Below, one piece after another: positions 38,697 through 50,800 of a DNA stretch of 64,000 nucleotides. This DNA comes from Ananas comosus (Eukaryota; Streptophyta; Magnoliopsida; Poales; Bromeliaceae), in contig NC_033630.1 in assembly GCF_001540865.1 (NCBI RefSeq), positions 8,613,586-8,677,585 of the forward strand, written 5' to 3'. How positions within the stretch are numbered: position 1 is the stretch's first letter; every line of letters begins with the position of its first letter. The notes under the pieces were generated by a model. It made no database searches, was not told the origin of the DNA, and worked only from the letters and a program-made list of their open reading frames with translations. The translations under genes were made by a program, and so were the position numbers.

Positions 38697-41333
38697 ACAT
38701 TGTGTGACCTGGAAACGTTTAACGCTCCAAGCTCACAAACCTACATAAAGCTCGAAAAGGTGTGAAACACCTCCCAACATCTTACAAAAGGCTGGATTTT
38801 TCAAGCTTTTGACCTTAAGACCTGTTCAGGACTCTCAAAACTGAGAGCCCCTGGCCAGGGACCTTCCTCTCTGGCCAGGGGGTCACTTGTCACAACGCCG
38901 TCGGGACTCCGTTGGCCAGGGACCGCCCGCTCTGGCCAGGGGCTCGCGCGGAAGCGTCTCTCTCTGGCCAGGGTGCGTCCCTCTCTGGCCAAGGGCTTGC
39001 TACCAAAAAGCCCAAGCGTCGCTCTCTGGCCAGGGACGACCCCTCTCTGGCCAGGGAGACCCGCTTTTGACGGGTCAAGCCCGACTACATTTAAACTTAA
39101 AAACTCCCCGGAGAGGCCTAAAACAATGTGATCTACCCGAATAATCGGTAAAGGAGGAGAAGGGAGAGAGTAAAAGAGTAAGAGTGGGAGAGGGATGTGA
39201 AAGATCTCTCTCTTCTTCTTCTTCTTCCTCCTCTTCTTCTTCTCCTCGATCGAACTCCCTCGAACCTCGAGTTGGGGAAAGAGAGAAAGGGTGGAAACGT
39301 TCCGAACCTCGAACGAACATCCCGAACCACCACCTGGTTAGAAGTTGGGATCTTCTAAACCTCGAACAAAACTCCGTAGATTTCTCCAATCATGAAACTA
39401 AGATGGGAAACTAAGAACAAAACCATCTAAAACGGAGAACCTTGGGATCTTTACTCTAAATCCCAACTAAAACCCCGAAAAACTAAATCCCGAAAACTCC
39501 GATCTAACTAACCTAAACTTGGAAGGAACCTGAACCTAACCTTCCCTAAATCGAGAGAAAACCTCGAACTCTCTCTAAAAGGAGTGTAATCCACTCAAAA
39601 TCGGGAAAACGGTTCAAACAATTTCAAACTAGAATATCAACTAGCATTACGGGCACATAGAGAAGCGACTAGTGAAAATCCCATAGAACTCCGTGCACCT
39701 GTTGAGGCAAGCCGCTTAGCTTCCTCGTGCGCTGACAAGCCACCCAAACTGGATCGGATACTATACTCTTTACGAGTATAAACCGTTTTATACAAAGCAT
39801 TTCATCTTTAAGTACGTAAAAGTACAATTTACATAAATTATACTTAAAATCTTACGAATTGTACGTATATAATACATATCATTTTAAAATCTGGGGATAC
39901 ACCATTTCACGTACGTACACTCTGAATCGTAAGATCAATCTTAACCCTTGGTACTAAGGATAATACCTTTACTTAGAACGAAAGTACGTAAACTGGATAT
40001 ACGGTTAACACTGTAATCCTTACAATCTTCGGATCTCTCCCGAACTCTTGAACCTGATAAACTCTTAACCCTGTTACAGTATTTCTCCGTAACTCGGGCC
40101 CAGTACCATTAGTAACCATAATTACAAAATTAACTTTGTATCTTATTCTAAACCCGAGCTAGACAACACTACGAATTCACAGTATTTCTCCGTGATTCGT
40201 TCACTCACAACCCTGTAGTGAATCTCTGTAACCCGATCTAGGAACCCTACGATCACTGGAGCGGTACAATCTCTGTACACCTATCTCATAAACTCTGTCA
40301 CTGGAACGAACGAACGGTAAACACGAGTAAGCGTGTACGAATACTCCCAGTGAGGGATGTTCGGCCGTGAGGCCTCAATCGGATGCGCTAAATACAAGCG
40401 GGCACGCCATAACTCTTCGGATGCTCCAGCTCACCCTGTCTGTGTAAGGTTCTTGTCCCTACAACCCGATGGTGTCCGTGAATCCGCCGTGTTTGACCTG
40501 ATGGAAACCATCCAAGAATTAACCTTTACTTTTAGCTGTGCCACAACTCTTACCAATTAGTGATGATCTATCCAAATCATCAACTTACTATAAATATACG
40601 AAAATCGTATCACAACTCTGTACATCATGTGAACTATCAGAGGAAAACGTAATTTCGTATGAACCAACGGTACTGTCTTGAATACGTATTACATAAGTAT
40701 TTCCAATTATTAAATGATAAAACTATAGCATCTACATGTAGTGATACTGTAGCAAATATGAACTCAAAACATTAAATCGTAAAATTAATACGGAAATATA
40801 ACGTCAGAAATAACGATAATAATAATATGAAAGGGAAAAGAAAACCCCGGATCACCACGTATCTCGACTCCAGTCATTAACGGATGACCCTTGATATTTA
40901 ATATCAAGAGTGCGGGAGAAATAGAGCTACAAAAAGCCTCGGAAGGTGCGTCCCACTCCGGTCCCTGGCGCCCTTCCCTCAGCGAAGCTCGATCGAAGGA
41001 AGCTCCTGCACAACGATCCACCAGATGGAGAGCTAAATATAAAGAAAAGCGCTCTCCAACTCTCAAAATGGTCACATGATCTCTGGTGGTGAAAACATGA
41101 AGACTCTGTCTAGAACATGATGAATACTGAGGGAAATAACAGATCGAAATGAAGAAATGAAACCACATCTACAATCTTGATATGAGCGAGACTATAGTAA
41201 TCAACGATCAATAAAGTGAAGAAGATAATGAACGAAAATGAAGGCGAAAATAACATCTGCGGAATATACACATCTGTATACCGCCCAGACCCGTGCGATG
41301 GCCCTCCCGGAGGCGGTCAGGGCCCCGCACTGT
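38697..41333. repeat. Complete gypsy LTR (mirrored)
   Basis: The complement starts TGTAACACACTGG at 38,697 and ends GGGGCGTGACA at 41,333, about 2.64 kb. It contains the TCTGGCCAGG cluster at 38,845-39,060, a CTT/CTC-rich tract at 39,200-39,245, and the GGATGACCCTTGATATTT motif at 40,882. It is preceded by pol and followed by an integrase fragment without a primer-binding site, so it sits between two element bodies. Confidence 0.8.
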
Positions 41334-42363
41334 AGTTTCTAAACGTTGGACGCCTGGGTCTTGAGGTCTTCCACGCCGCTTTGTAGCTCCTACCAGCTCC
41401 GCCGCTAAAGTCATATTTGCGGCTACCACGCGAAGCCAAATCTTTGGTTACCACACACGGCTTTCTACCTCTCGAAGCGCTTAACTAAGATGTTCTTCGT
41501 GTGTCTAGAGGCATACGACTAGTGGGCCCGCCGTGGTTTTACATAGCTCCTAACTTTTACGTGATAACCACCGGCCCTTACTTCCCACTATAACCCGCGA
41601 AACACCGCTTCACGAATTGCACGGTCGTTCATTTTCGTCTCGCAGCTAAAGGTCGCCCTTTCGAAGCTTCGGATGGTTAGGGGCAAACCTTTACCCTCCT
41701 ATAGAGCTACCTAAAGCACCAGCCGAACGGAGCGAGTTGCCCGCCGGTGCTACGTTAAACCCATTAACACCTGGCTAATTGATTCAGCCGAGTAAAGAAC
41801 GGCTAGGTGTGGTGCACCAGCCCACTGTTCAATCGCGTCCATATGGAGCTGCTCTATCACTCTGACGCACCCCACGGCTTTAGCTAGCATAGTCTAGCAC
41901 TGGGGGCCAAGTGAAGTGTGAAAACCTTCTCGGACGTCCTTCAGGAACCGTGTGCCGAGCTGAAATCGTGGCGTAAAGTGGGAGTTTGGCTACCCGTTTG
42001 TCTCTCTTGATAAGTTTGAGACCTCCTATACAACGCTCGCACACAGTAGCTGATATTCCCTTCAACCACGCTGGTAGATGGGTACCGGCTCAAGCGGATG
42101 TTGTTATCAATAGTACAATCACACCTCTACCGTGGCAAGCTCCGAGAGATACCCGCCTGCACAGCTAGAGGATATGTGACCTCGCTACAACCGCTCGCAC
42201 GACTCAAGCCGGGTCTAGAAAACGCTCTTCGCCTTCTCTTTCAGGCGGAACGATCGTTCTCTAACGAGTACCGCGTCAGCTCTGTCGTTTCAATACGTCT
42301 ATCCGCGGCAGCCCTATATCTCAAGCGCCACCCACTGGCGCATAAGGACTTCCAAAGTGGTTA
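41334..42363. pseudogene. Gypsy integrase fragment between two LTRs (mirrored)
   Basis: The complement at about 41,555-41,575 gives the YWWPG integrase segment also found at 24,885. The stretch runs parallel to about 24,600-26,100 with deletions. Gag, protease, reverse transcriptase and the primer-binding site are all absent. Confidence 0.65.
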
Positions 42364-44800
42364 ACATTATGTGACTTAAAAACGTTTAACGCTTTAAGCT
42401 CACACTCCTTACTACACACCTTGATAAGATGTACAAGATTAACTGAACCTGTTCAAAAACTTGTTCAATCTCTCACTAACCTACCCATTTTCACTCTTTC
42501 ACGTAACGAGACCGTTTTTAGTCCCAAAAGACGAACGACATGGCCATGTCGGTAGTGGAACATGGCCATGTCGTAACCGTCTAAGCACCGTCGTCCCGAC
42601 AAAACCATTAAAGTGTGAACTAGGGATAGATAATCTGGGGTCGAGCTGGTCCCTACAAGTCTATACGTACACACTCGAGTCTCTTCACGAGAAGGAAGAG
42701 AAAGAGAGAGAGAGAGATCCCAAAGAGAGAGAGATGCTTCTTTAGCAGCTAAAACAAGCAAAAGCAGCGGCGCGAACAAGAAGCGACAACCGCTCGCAGC
42801 GTCGCGGGAACACCTGCACACTCCATCACAAAACCTGCCCAAAAGCGTCGGGACCTGGTCGTCCAGTGACCAACCTTCGAACTCTTCCATTAGCCGAGTG
42901 AAAAAAGCAATCGCTGCAAGATAATCAGCGAAACTCATACCTAAAGCTCAAATACGAAGATCGACATAAGAAGACTCCAAAGTCGTTCATATTTACTCAA
43001 AAAAATCGACACTGAATTGGAGAAATTGAGACCCTATACGATGAAACTTCGAGCCATCTCAATTCATCCAGTAAAACTTCGCTAAAGCCGTGGAATACGC
43101 TGAACAATTACGTCAAAACATGCAACTGAAGCGTCGTCCAGAAGCTCGGAGCAACTCAACTTGCACATGAGCAACTTCGACCAAACCTTCAACAAGATGG
43201 GATTCCATTCATTCTTAAAGTCAATCCTTCGACTTTAACGTTCTAAGGCTGGTATTAACGATAATATACTACTCAAACTACAGCAAAGCCTTAACAAGCG
43301 TCGCTCTCCCATAAACTGGGAACCTGGTGGAAGCAAACCGGAACCTCCCGGAAGACCTTCGAATTGCACTCCATAACTTGATTCGGTTTTGTCCCTAAAT
43401 TCGATAAGGATACATAATTCACGTTAACGCGGCTTTAACCTGTAAAGTTAGCACTAAACTATGCTAGAAACACGAAGCACAAGTCGCTCTAACTCTGGAT
43501 CACCTCGACTAGGAACTCTGAAGAACCTGACTAAACCTCGGATTATGATCCACCCAGCCTGGATTGGTCTCGTTCACTTCGAGGGGATACAAGATATACA
43601 TAATATCTGCACCAAATTAATATATGGATACTCTAACAATTTCCTGAGCCTTAAGCAGTAGTACTGCAAATAGTATACACTTTACTCGCAAGTACGTATT
43701 TTCATGAGTACGTAATTTCATAAGAACAAATCAAGTCATCTTGTTAGTCTTCTAGTTAAATAATACAAAGATACTATATCTCTTGTATATATATATGTAC
43801 TTTCATAAAGATAAGTATAAGTTATGTCAACTTACTGAATACTTGTTCACATCCTACGTGAAATTTCATCTCTTGTTACTGTAAGAGGACTGAGATTGCA
43901 TCTCTTGAAACTGTACGAGTACTGATACAACTATCACGGTATGATCACCTATGATCGAAAACAATGATAAACACATAACTGTAAGGCTAGTCTCCTAGCT
44001 CCCATTCTTGAAACGTTCACTTTTATACTTTTAACTCTGTACACCTATTACTTGAAACGAACGAACGGTAGCACGAGTAAGCGTGTGTGTGAACACTCCC
44101 ATCGAGGGATGTTCGACCGTGAGGCCTCAACCGGATGCGCTGTCAACGAGCGGACACGCCCTAACCCACGGCTTCACCTAACGGCACCCCTCACATATGA
44201 TGGTGCCCCGGTAATCCGCGCCGCGTTGGACCTGATGAAACTCATCCAGGATCACTTACTTTTACTTTCACCTTTACTATTACTATCATTACTTACTCAT
44301 AGTCAACATCACATGTCATCATGAATGTGAAGATACTAATACAAATACAAGTACAAATATCATCAAAGCCATGAAGATAATAAGTCAACTAAGTAATGAC
44401 GTCTTTAGTACAAATGTACAACTTATGAACGGACAATGACCAATCGTGACGTATAAAGATATAGTACGTAAATAGCCAAAATGAATGAAAGTCATGTAGT
44501 ACTCGGATCACCACATTAAGCGGCTCCGACCGCCGAATGGGTGACCCTTGATAACAATTATCAAGAGTGCGGGAAAACCACCAACAAAAATGTCTCGGTA
44601 GACGTCCTCTCCGATCCTTAGCACCGTTCCCTCAGCGCAGATCGATCTGAAACGATCCTCGCACGATCAGCTAGTGGAACGATGAGCCCGACGCTGGCTC
44701 CCACTACAGGGAAACATATCTCTTTGGTGGTAACATGGATAGGATAAAAACATATGAGCACTACATATACATGATGAACCTGGCACTTGACGTCAACACT
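42364..44800. repeat. Gypsy LTR, truncated at the mirror junction
   Basis: The complement starts TGTAATACACTGAA at 42,364. The CATGGCCATG palindromes at 42,540-42,570, GA-rich tract at 42,690-42,735, the ACGAACGGTAGCACGAGTAAG segment at 44,060 and the GGGTGACCCTTGATAACA motif at 44,560 all match the other LTRs. The normal LTR end is not reached; at about 44,790-44,810 the sequence switches to normal-orientation transposon copy 2. Confidence 0.65.
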
Positions 44801-45019
44801 ATGTTATGTGAATCTGGGACTGTTTCTTATGCCAAGTAATATTCACATCATCCTTTTCATTTACAAAAAAAGGTTTTAAAATTTACAAAGAAAAGAAAAA
44901 TGGCACCAAACAAAAATCTCAAGAATATCAAATCACTAAAGAAGTAACATCATCTCTTTTATTACATATTAGAATACAAAATATTTTTTCTTCAACACAA
45001 CTAACTATTAGATTAGAAA

Positions 45020-45343
45020 CTACATAAAAATTATTTTAACAAGTAAAACCACTATAAGGAAAAGGATGTAGTAAATCTTTCTTTCAACTTCTTCAATCCT
45101 AACTTTCAGGTTTTGTATACGCTCAGCTGATTTGGCTAACTCATAATTTATGTGTTGTTGCATCCATTCTTGTGAATTTCTTTGGGAGGAGACTCTTGAC
45201 TCTGCACCAAGATTTTCACACACTTTTGAAAAGTTAGAAGTTCCTTCATCAGATAGTTCTTCTAGTTTTGATAATTTTTTATCATACCACATGAAAAAGT
45301 CGCAATAATTATCCGCATTAATTTCCGTAGTTTGGACAGCCAT
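45020..45343 (-). CDS. Small coiled-coil-like protein of the transposon
   Basis: A 107-codon frame on the minus strand. Residues 1-30 are acidic and aromatic (NADNYCDFFMWYDKKL); residues about 60-95 are rich in E, K, L and R with heptad-like spacing (AERIQNLKVRIEEVERK), suggesting a coiled coil. The last 15 residues are hydrophobic and may be read-through past the real end. The equivalent frames at 3,960-4,260 and, after complementing, at 11,070-11,360 are broken or diverged. I recognise no family. It may be an accessory transposon frame or a captured host exon. Confidence 0.4.
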   Translation of the reverse strand: MAVQTTEINADNYCDFFMWYDKKLSKLEELSDEGTSNFSKVCENLGAESRVSSQRNSQEWMQQHINYELAKSAERIQNLKVRIEEVERKIYYILFLIVVLLVKIIFM

Positions 45344-46502
45344 AGAATTTTCTTCCTTTGCTTTGAGGTTTCTGTGAAACTCTTATGAGGGCTATCTCAT
45401 TGCAGTTGCACCGAATTGTTTTGTTTTGAGGAGAGTGTGCGGAAAATGCCATTAGTAACCTGCACAAAATGATATACACCATAATAGATGATAACACGAA
45501 GGTTCTTCTTAAAGATTTAAAATAAATAAGATATTTAATACTTTAAGTAAAGAAATTATAAACTATATACAATGAAACTATGAAAAAATCTCCATTCTCT
45601 TCTTCTATTAAAGTAGTTCTTACTTGAAAACTATAAATGCCTATAAAGTAATTTAGTTTCTCATTAAGCAACTATTCTTAAACTACTAGGTTCCCTGAAA
45701 TTCATTTTTTTTATTGATACCCCCTCACTTTTGATTCCTCTGATTTGAATAATTTTAGTCAATTTATTGACTTTTAACTAATTATTTTAACTTAACAAAA
45801 GATAAGAACCTAGTTAAAAAATATATATAAAAGTTTAGGTGTATTGATTAGAAGCTATTTCAATATAGGCTATAGTTGAAGAGTCTCAGTCTATTTTAAT
45901 TGAAAATAAAAAAATTTCAGTTTGAAAAATTACCTGCTCAAATCGACTCCAAAACTCGGAGAATAGCGAAGGATCCGAGCCCTAGGTGAAAGATTGACGG
46001 GTAGTGCAGCAGCTAGCAGGTCGAGAGCGAAGGGATGACACGGATCGCCGTAGGCTCCATCGTCGTCGACACGGGTATAAGGAGAAAGGCGGCCGAGGGA
46101 TGTGGAGAAAGAGAACTCACAGGGAATGGGAGGGTATGAGCAGATCCGAGCCCTCGGCCTCGCCGTCTACGAAGCAGATCTGAGAAAGGGCCAACCAAGG
46201 TGGGTGAAGAGGAAGGAGAAAGGGCCAACCAAGGTGGGTGAAGAGGAAGGAGAAAGCGTTAGGTGAGGGATGTGGAGAAAGAGAACTCACAGGGAAGGGT
46301 TGAAATGGGGCCAAAAAAGAAGAAAAAGAAAAAAAGGGTGAGTGTGTCACAGACGGAGCATCCATTTCACTCTGTTTTGCTCCGTGTAGGATAGCCTCCG
46401 TGAAATCCCACCTTTTCTCTCTCACGAATCTCGAAAACATCTAAGGGCTATAAAATTATAAACACAGCAGCTGGGATGCTTCTAAAAGCACCCCAGCTGC
46501 AC

Positions 46503-46528
46503 TCTATATATATATATATATATATATT
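46503..46528. repeat. (TA)n microsatellite
   Basis: Thirteen TA units. It corresponds to the longer TA run at 12,540 beside the mirrored copy. Confidence 0.9.
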
Positions 46529-46559
46529 CGAATTCAAAAATTCAAAATTCAAAATTCCT

Positions 46560-47104
46560 GTATTGATCAAAATCTCGGATATTACATTATATGTTGGACT
46601 AACTCGCTTATATTGCCTCCTTTCGACCTAGTAGGTTGAGCTCTTTCCTTGGATGCCCATACCCACTGGGAACTATGTTTATAGTTCTCACCTCTATATT
46701 TGTCAGGTTCACACGTAAGCGGTGCAGCGGCGCAAGAAAAGGGCGTAGCTCAGTAGATAGCATCCTACCACTTGTGACCAGAGATAGATGTACCCTGCAT
46801 CAGAGTAGCTTAAGGGTATAGAAAGAAAAGAATGAAAAGAAATTGTAATAACAATTTTATTGTATTTGGAAAGGAAACAAAAATGTAATGTGAATGCTTG
46901 TAATAACGTAGTTATTTATGTTTATGATGCTTTCCTTATACAATTTGTGTATAAATTCTATTCATGTTTGGAATGTTTTGAATTGTACCGATTGTGATGC
47001 CGTGGGCGGGTAGGTGAAACTTTGTCCGTTCGGCGGGTCTGGTGCATGCGCGCCTGTGTGGGGCTTCTTCCACCTATTTAGGGAAGGGACGGCAGGGTGT
47101 GACA
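46560..47104 (+). mobile_element. LTR remnant, sense orientation
   Basis: It ends GGGTGTGACA at 47,104, the reverse complement of the TGTCACGC-type LTR terminus. CCCACTGGGAACTATG at 46,663 and AGTTCTCACC at 46,682 are the reverse complement of the GGTGAGAACT..AGTTCCCAGTGGG motif of the same LTR family. No primer site follows, so this is probably a solo or truncated LTR. Confidence 0.55.
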
Positions 47105-47289
47105 TATATAGTAAAATCCTCTCTCCTTTTTGTAACAGGAAAGGTTAAATGTTTTTCTTTTAACAGTAATGATCTTTTTTTAATACAGAAAAATTAAACC
47201 CTCTTTTTTTTTTTTAACAACGGTATACAACAAAAGTTATATGTAAACAAAGATTTGCAATTTGAATTGTAAAGATATGCAATTTGTTG

Positions 47290-47880
47290 GTTTAAATAGG
47301 CTAGCATCCTACTTTGTGGCGAGAGGCCAAGTTGGGCCGAGTCACCTTTTGAAATGGCGTGAGGTTGGGTTGGGCTGAGTCATATTCGAAGTGGCGTGAG
47401 GCTAGTTGGGACAAGTCACAATCGAGACCCGTGGGTGCTGCAACTATACGCTTTAAGTGAATTGATTGCGTATATATCTAACAGCCCGAGCTTTGGGATT
47501 AATGGTTAGCGCCAACGATCCGACACAATTAATGGTTAGCACCAACGATCCGACAAGAGGTATCAGAGCCAGAGGTCACGGGTTCGATTCCTGCATACTG
47601 CAAATGTGTGCAGGTACTGGAGAAGGTATTGTTGGCTTAAATAGGCTAGCATCCTGCTTTGTGGCGGGAGGCTAGGTTGGGCCGAGTCACTATTTGACAT
47701 GGCGTGAGGCTGGATTAGGCAGAGTCATGTTCGAAGTAGCGTGAGGCTAGTTGGGCCGAGTCACAATCGAGACCCGTGGGCGCTGTATCTATACGCTTTA
47801 AGTTAATTTGTTTAAGTATTTCTAACAGCTCGAGCTTTTGGGAATAATAGTTAACGCCAACGATCCGACACAATTAACAA
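47290..47880 (+). repeat. Tandem duplication of a GGTATCAGAGCC-containing repeat
   Basis: Two copies spaced about 350 bases apart (47,290-47,540 and 47,635-47,880) share GGCTAGCATCCT, GGGCCGAGTCAC repeated with variants, GAGACCCGTGGG and CCAACGATCCGACA. Between them (47,556-47,605) lies GGTATCAGAGCCAGAGG followed by GGGTTCGATTCC, which resembles a tRNA-derived primer-site and B-box combination. No coding sequence is seen. Confidence 0.6.
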
Positions 47881-50800
47881 TTTAAAATGCTAATCCCAAA
47901 ATATTTAAATTTATATAACAATCATACAATCAAGTTGTCAAACAAGAATTATATGCAATATCTTTTTTCTTTAATGGATTAGCACTCGTTAGATTTTTAA
48001 TCACAATCAGATTGGAAACTATACCTTAGATTGTGAGGGAAAATCTGCACTGAAAATTCGATCATGATTAGTAATCTAACTAATTTTGTGATAAAAATAA
48101 AATCGAACTTATAGATCAACGCAAATATCCAAATAAAGATTTGATCAATCCGGAAGTATGCGAGCCACTACCCGAAGGAGTATTCCCGTCCTTACGTGCG
48201 GGATCAACCCGTAACAAACCATAGGGGCAAATATGAATATCACTGGACTTTTGAAGGGACAAATCTGAAAACTTGTACTAATTTATAGGAATATATCTGT
48301 TATTCAATATGTTTACAAGGAGCTGTATGAAATTATCCCTTTATTTTGAGTTGAAGGGTTATGAGTTGAGAGTTTAATCAGTAACTGAGTAATATTATTT
48401 ACTTTCTTTACTGAAAAAAATAGTTTTGATCCCAAATCAAGATCAAAGTTCAATGATCAACTTTAATAAGTCACGTGGGGGGCACATCGATCCTTTCGGG
48501 AAATTGTTTAACCACTCTGTTCGTAGGTACAAGAATGGGCCAACTCGTAAAACTTCATATAAATGGAAAGAACGTAAATTACAATTTTTTGGCCGTGCCT
48601 TAGTAAATACAATTATTTTTTGAAACACTTTCTAATAGTTTTATTTGGAAAAACATTATATTTACATTCTCCAAGCATCTTCACTGTATAGTAGAATTAA
48701 AAGCAATGAATTAGAGTTTTTAGTTTTAGGGCTAATAATCTCGAACTTTGGCCAGTAGTACAAAATCTAGGCAAATACTTTACATCCAGGATTTGTTATA
48801 TCTAATATCTGACGACTAAAACTAATCCTATTCTAAAGTTTGGGACTACTAGCTTTAACCTAATTATTGCAAGGAAACAGGGACATTGGGCCGATTGTCC
48901 CTATTATCAGGCAAGCAAGATATTTGCCACTTTGATATCTGAATTTCGATTTGTTTTCTGAAATTTATATTTTTCGTCAGTTTTGCACTTAATTTGTGTT
49001 GTTTAGCTATAAAGTAGGCGGAATGTTGATATGTCGATGATATGGAATTCTGGTTATTACTACACAACCTCTAATCTATGAGAGAGAGACAGAGAGAGAG
49101 AGTATTAATTGCCTAGCTATATATATATATATATATATACATGGTCAGCACCCCTTGGTGCCTCCATCCTAAGCTAAATTTGAGCACCAAGATCTCCAAA
49201 TCAAAATATAATAATCTGCTGGTATATGATCTATGACATTTCAAGGACCTATAAAAATTAAGGAATAATATTTAGTATATCCTCTTCAAAACTTCAAAAA
49301 TATCTAATATGCTCCTAGCGGACCAAAAAAGCCTTTTTTATTTCCAAAATTTCCTTCAAATTTACCCCTTCTCCTTGGGTTTACTAACGAAATTTGGAGT
49401 TTAGAGGGTATTTTGGGGGTAGAGGGATGAATTTAAAAATTTTGAATAGTAGTAAGGGGTATATAAGCAAAAGCCCCATAAATTGAAAGGACTCATAAAA
49501 TTGAATTGTAATTTGGCCTCATTGCAGTACTTCTCTAAATGAAAACAATGGAAAGTGGACTAAGTTATGAATGGATAATGCTATTCTACAAATGGGCATG
49601 AAACTCAAGTTTATTTATCCACACAAAACTTATGTTTATGGTGAAAGCATGTTCAAGCGAAAGCAAGATTAGACATAAGAAAATTCGCTATTATTTGTTT
49701 GACAAAATGTTAATAACAGCAAGTTAGCAAACCTCCTTTTAATCTTTCTTTAAACAAATATTATAAATACGAAAAAAGTGACTTTTCGGAGATTTTGGAA
49801 CTGACCTCAGTTGGAGGAAATGGGTGCTCTAACGAAGCTTAGCGAACAGTCAAAAGCACTCACCTGCCTGGAAAGTTCTTTCTAATGTCTTGATTTATAT
49901 AAAAACAAACATCGAAAAACATCAAAGTACAAAATTCAATGCACTAGAGCTAGAACAAGAATGGAAGTCAGTATCCTTTGAAGTAATGCGCAAGATTCCT
50001 CAGGTCTCGGCTACAGAAATTGCAATGCAACTTCAGAGTAAGAAAAGCTAACAGCAAGAAATCTAGACTTTATTAGACATGATACATGGTCATTTGTTGG
50101 TCTCCAACCGTAGTACTTTTAAATTTGGAATTTGAAAGTGAAGTTTGAAATCTACTAGCAAGGACAGTGCTAAGCATCAAACCTTTCATAATAGCGATAT
50201 AAAGAAATCTCTCTCTATGTTTTTGAATATAATATATCATATACATACATACATGCCACATACGTGTTTATATTATTTAATTACATGTACGCATATGTAT
50301 ATGCCATGTTGTGGAGCTAATGTTCTAGTTCTTCGCCATTATTTACAGTGTTTCCGCTGAGGCCCAACATCAATACTACCCAGCTGAGAACTTACATGGA
50401 AGAAAAGCGAATATAAAGCAGAACAATTTTTTCTGTTTTTTCATTTATTTCGACATTGAGAAAAACAGCAGTATAACAACTATAAGACGCTGGGCTTATA
50501 CCAACTGGATTTGTCACAGCCTAACAATAAAAAAAATTAAAAAAAAAAGAAAAAAGAATCCCAATTAGAAAATCTAATTATGTTTACATAGTCTCTGCCA
50601 AGTCTTTACATAGTCTCTGCCAAGTCTCACAAAATGTCTTATGCTTACACAAACAGAACTCTGCAAAGAAGAAACTTTGACGACATATAATATTAGAACG
50701 GCCATGAAATTCAGCACGAAACTCAACAAACTACGAAAAACTATTTGAGAAAAAAAATATTGTGCGACAATATTTAGCCAGCACTATTAAACTGTAGAGC

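Larger units (their letters stand above)
7874..44800. other. Mirror-image block: sequence reversed without complementing
   Basis: Complementing 11,971-12,000 in place gives exactly the 30 bases at 45,924-45,953, and the agreement continues with indels to about 12,530 versus 46,530. Reading 9,240-9,310 backwards gives 2,814-2,880. In-place complement yields primer-binding sites TGGTATCAGAGC at 20,981 and 30,153 and Ty3/gypsy protease, reverse transcriptase and integrase motifs. Reading backwards yields a Ty1/copia primer site (37,046 to 37,036) and gag start (37,016). None of these exist in the printed strand or its reverse complement. The left edge is probably the N gap; the right edge is between about 44,790 and 44,810. 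Reading frames inside are not real. Elements listed below in this block use strand '.' for that reason. Confidence 0.93.
44805..46530 (-). mobile_element. FAR1/Mutator-like transposon segment, copy 2
   Basis: Normal-orientation sequence. 44,809-45,995 aligns with 3,690-4,920 and 45,924-46,530 with the complement of 11,971-12,560. It includes a minus-strand reading frame at 45,020-45,343, a putative 5' intron boundary (GAGCAG/GTAATTT on the minus strand near 45,935), a direct duplication of AGAAAGGGCCAACCAAGGTG at 46,192 and 46,220, and the TA run at its right end. No FAR1 transposase part is present, so this is a partial copy. Confidence 0.6.

Noticed and set aside
39075..39414. Polyglutamate/polyserine frames around 39,200
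   Set aside because: Translation of a CTT/CTC-rich tract of a mirrored LTR, not a protein.
7874..44800. A true biological mirror sequence or parallel-strand structure
   Set aside because: It would need whole genes and retroelements to be copied with inverted chemical polarity. No known process does this, and the N gap at one edge fits an assembly error.
46740..46812. tRNA-like sequence starting GGGCGTAGCTCAGTAGATAGC
   Set aside because: The beginning resembles a tRNA D-arm, but no anticodon stem, T-arm or acceptor pairing could be drawn, and it lies inside an LTR remnant.
48426..48628. Overlapping short frames on both strands at 48.4-48.6 kb
   Set aside because: About 60 codons each, no recognisable motif, no splice context, in AT-rich intergenic DNA.
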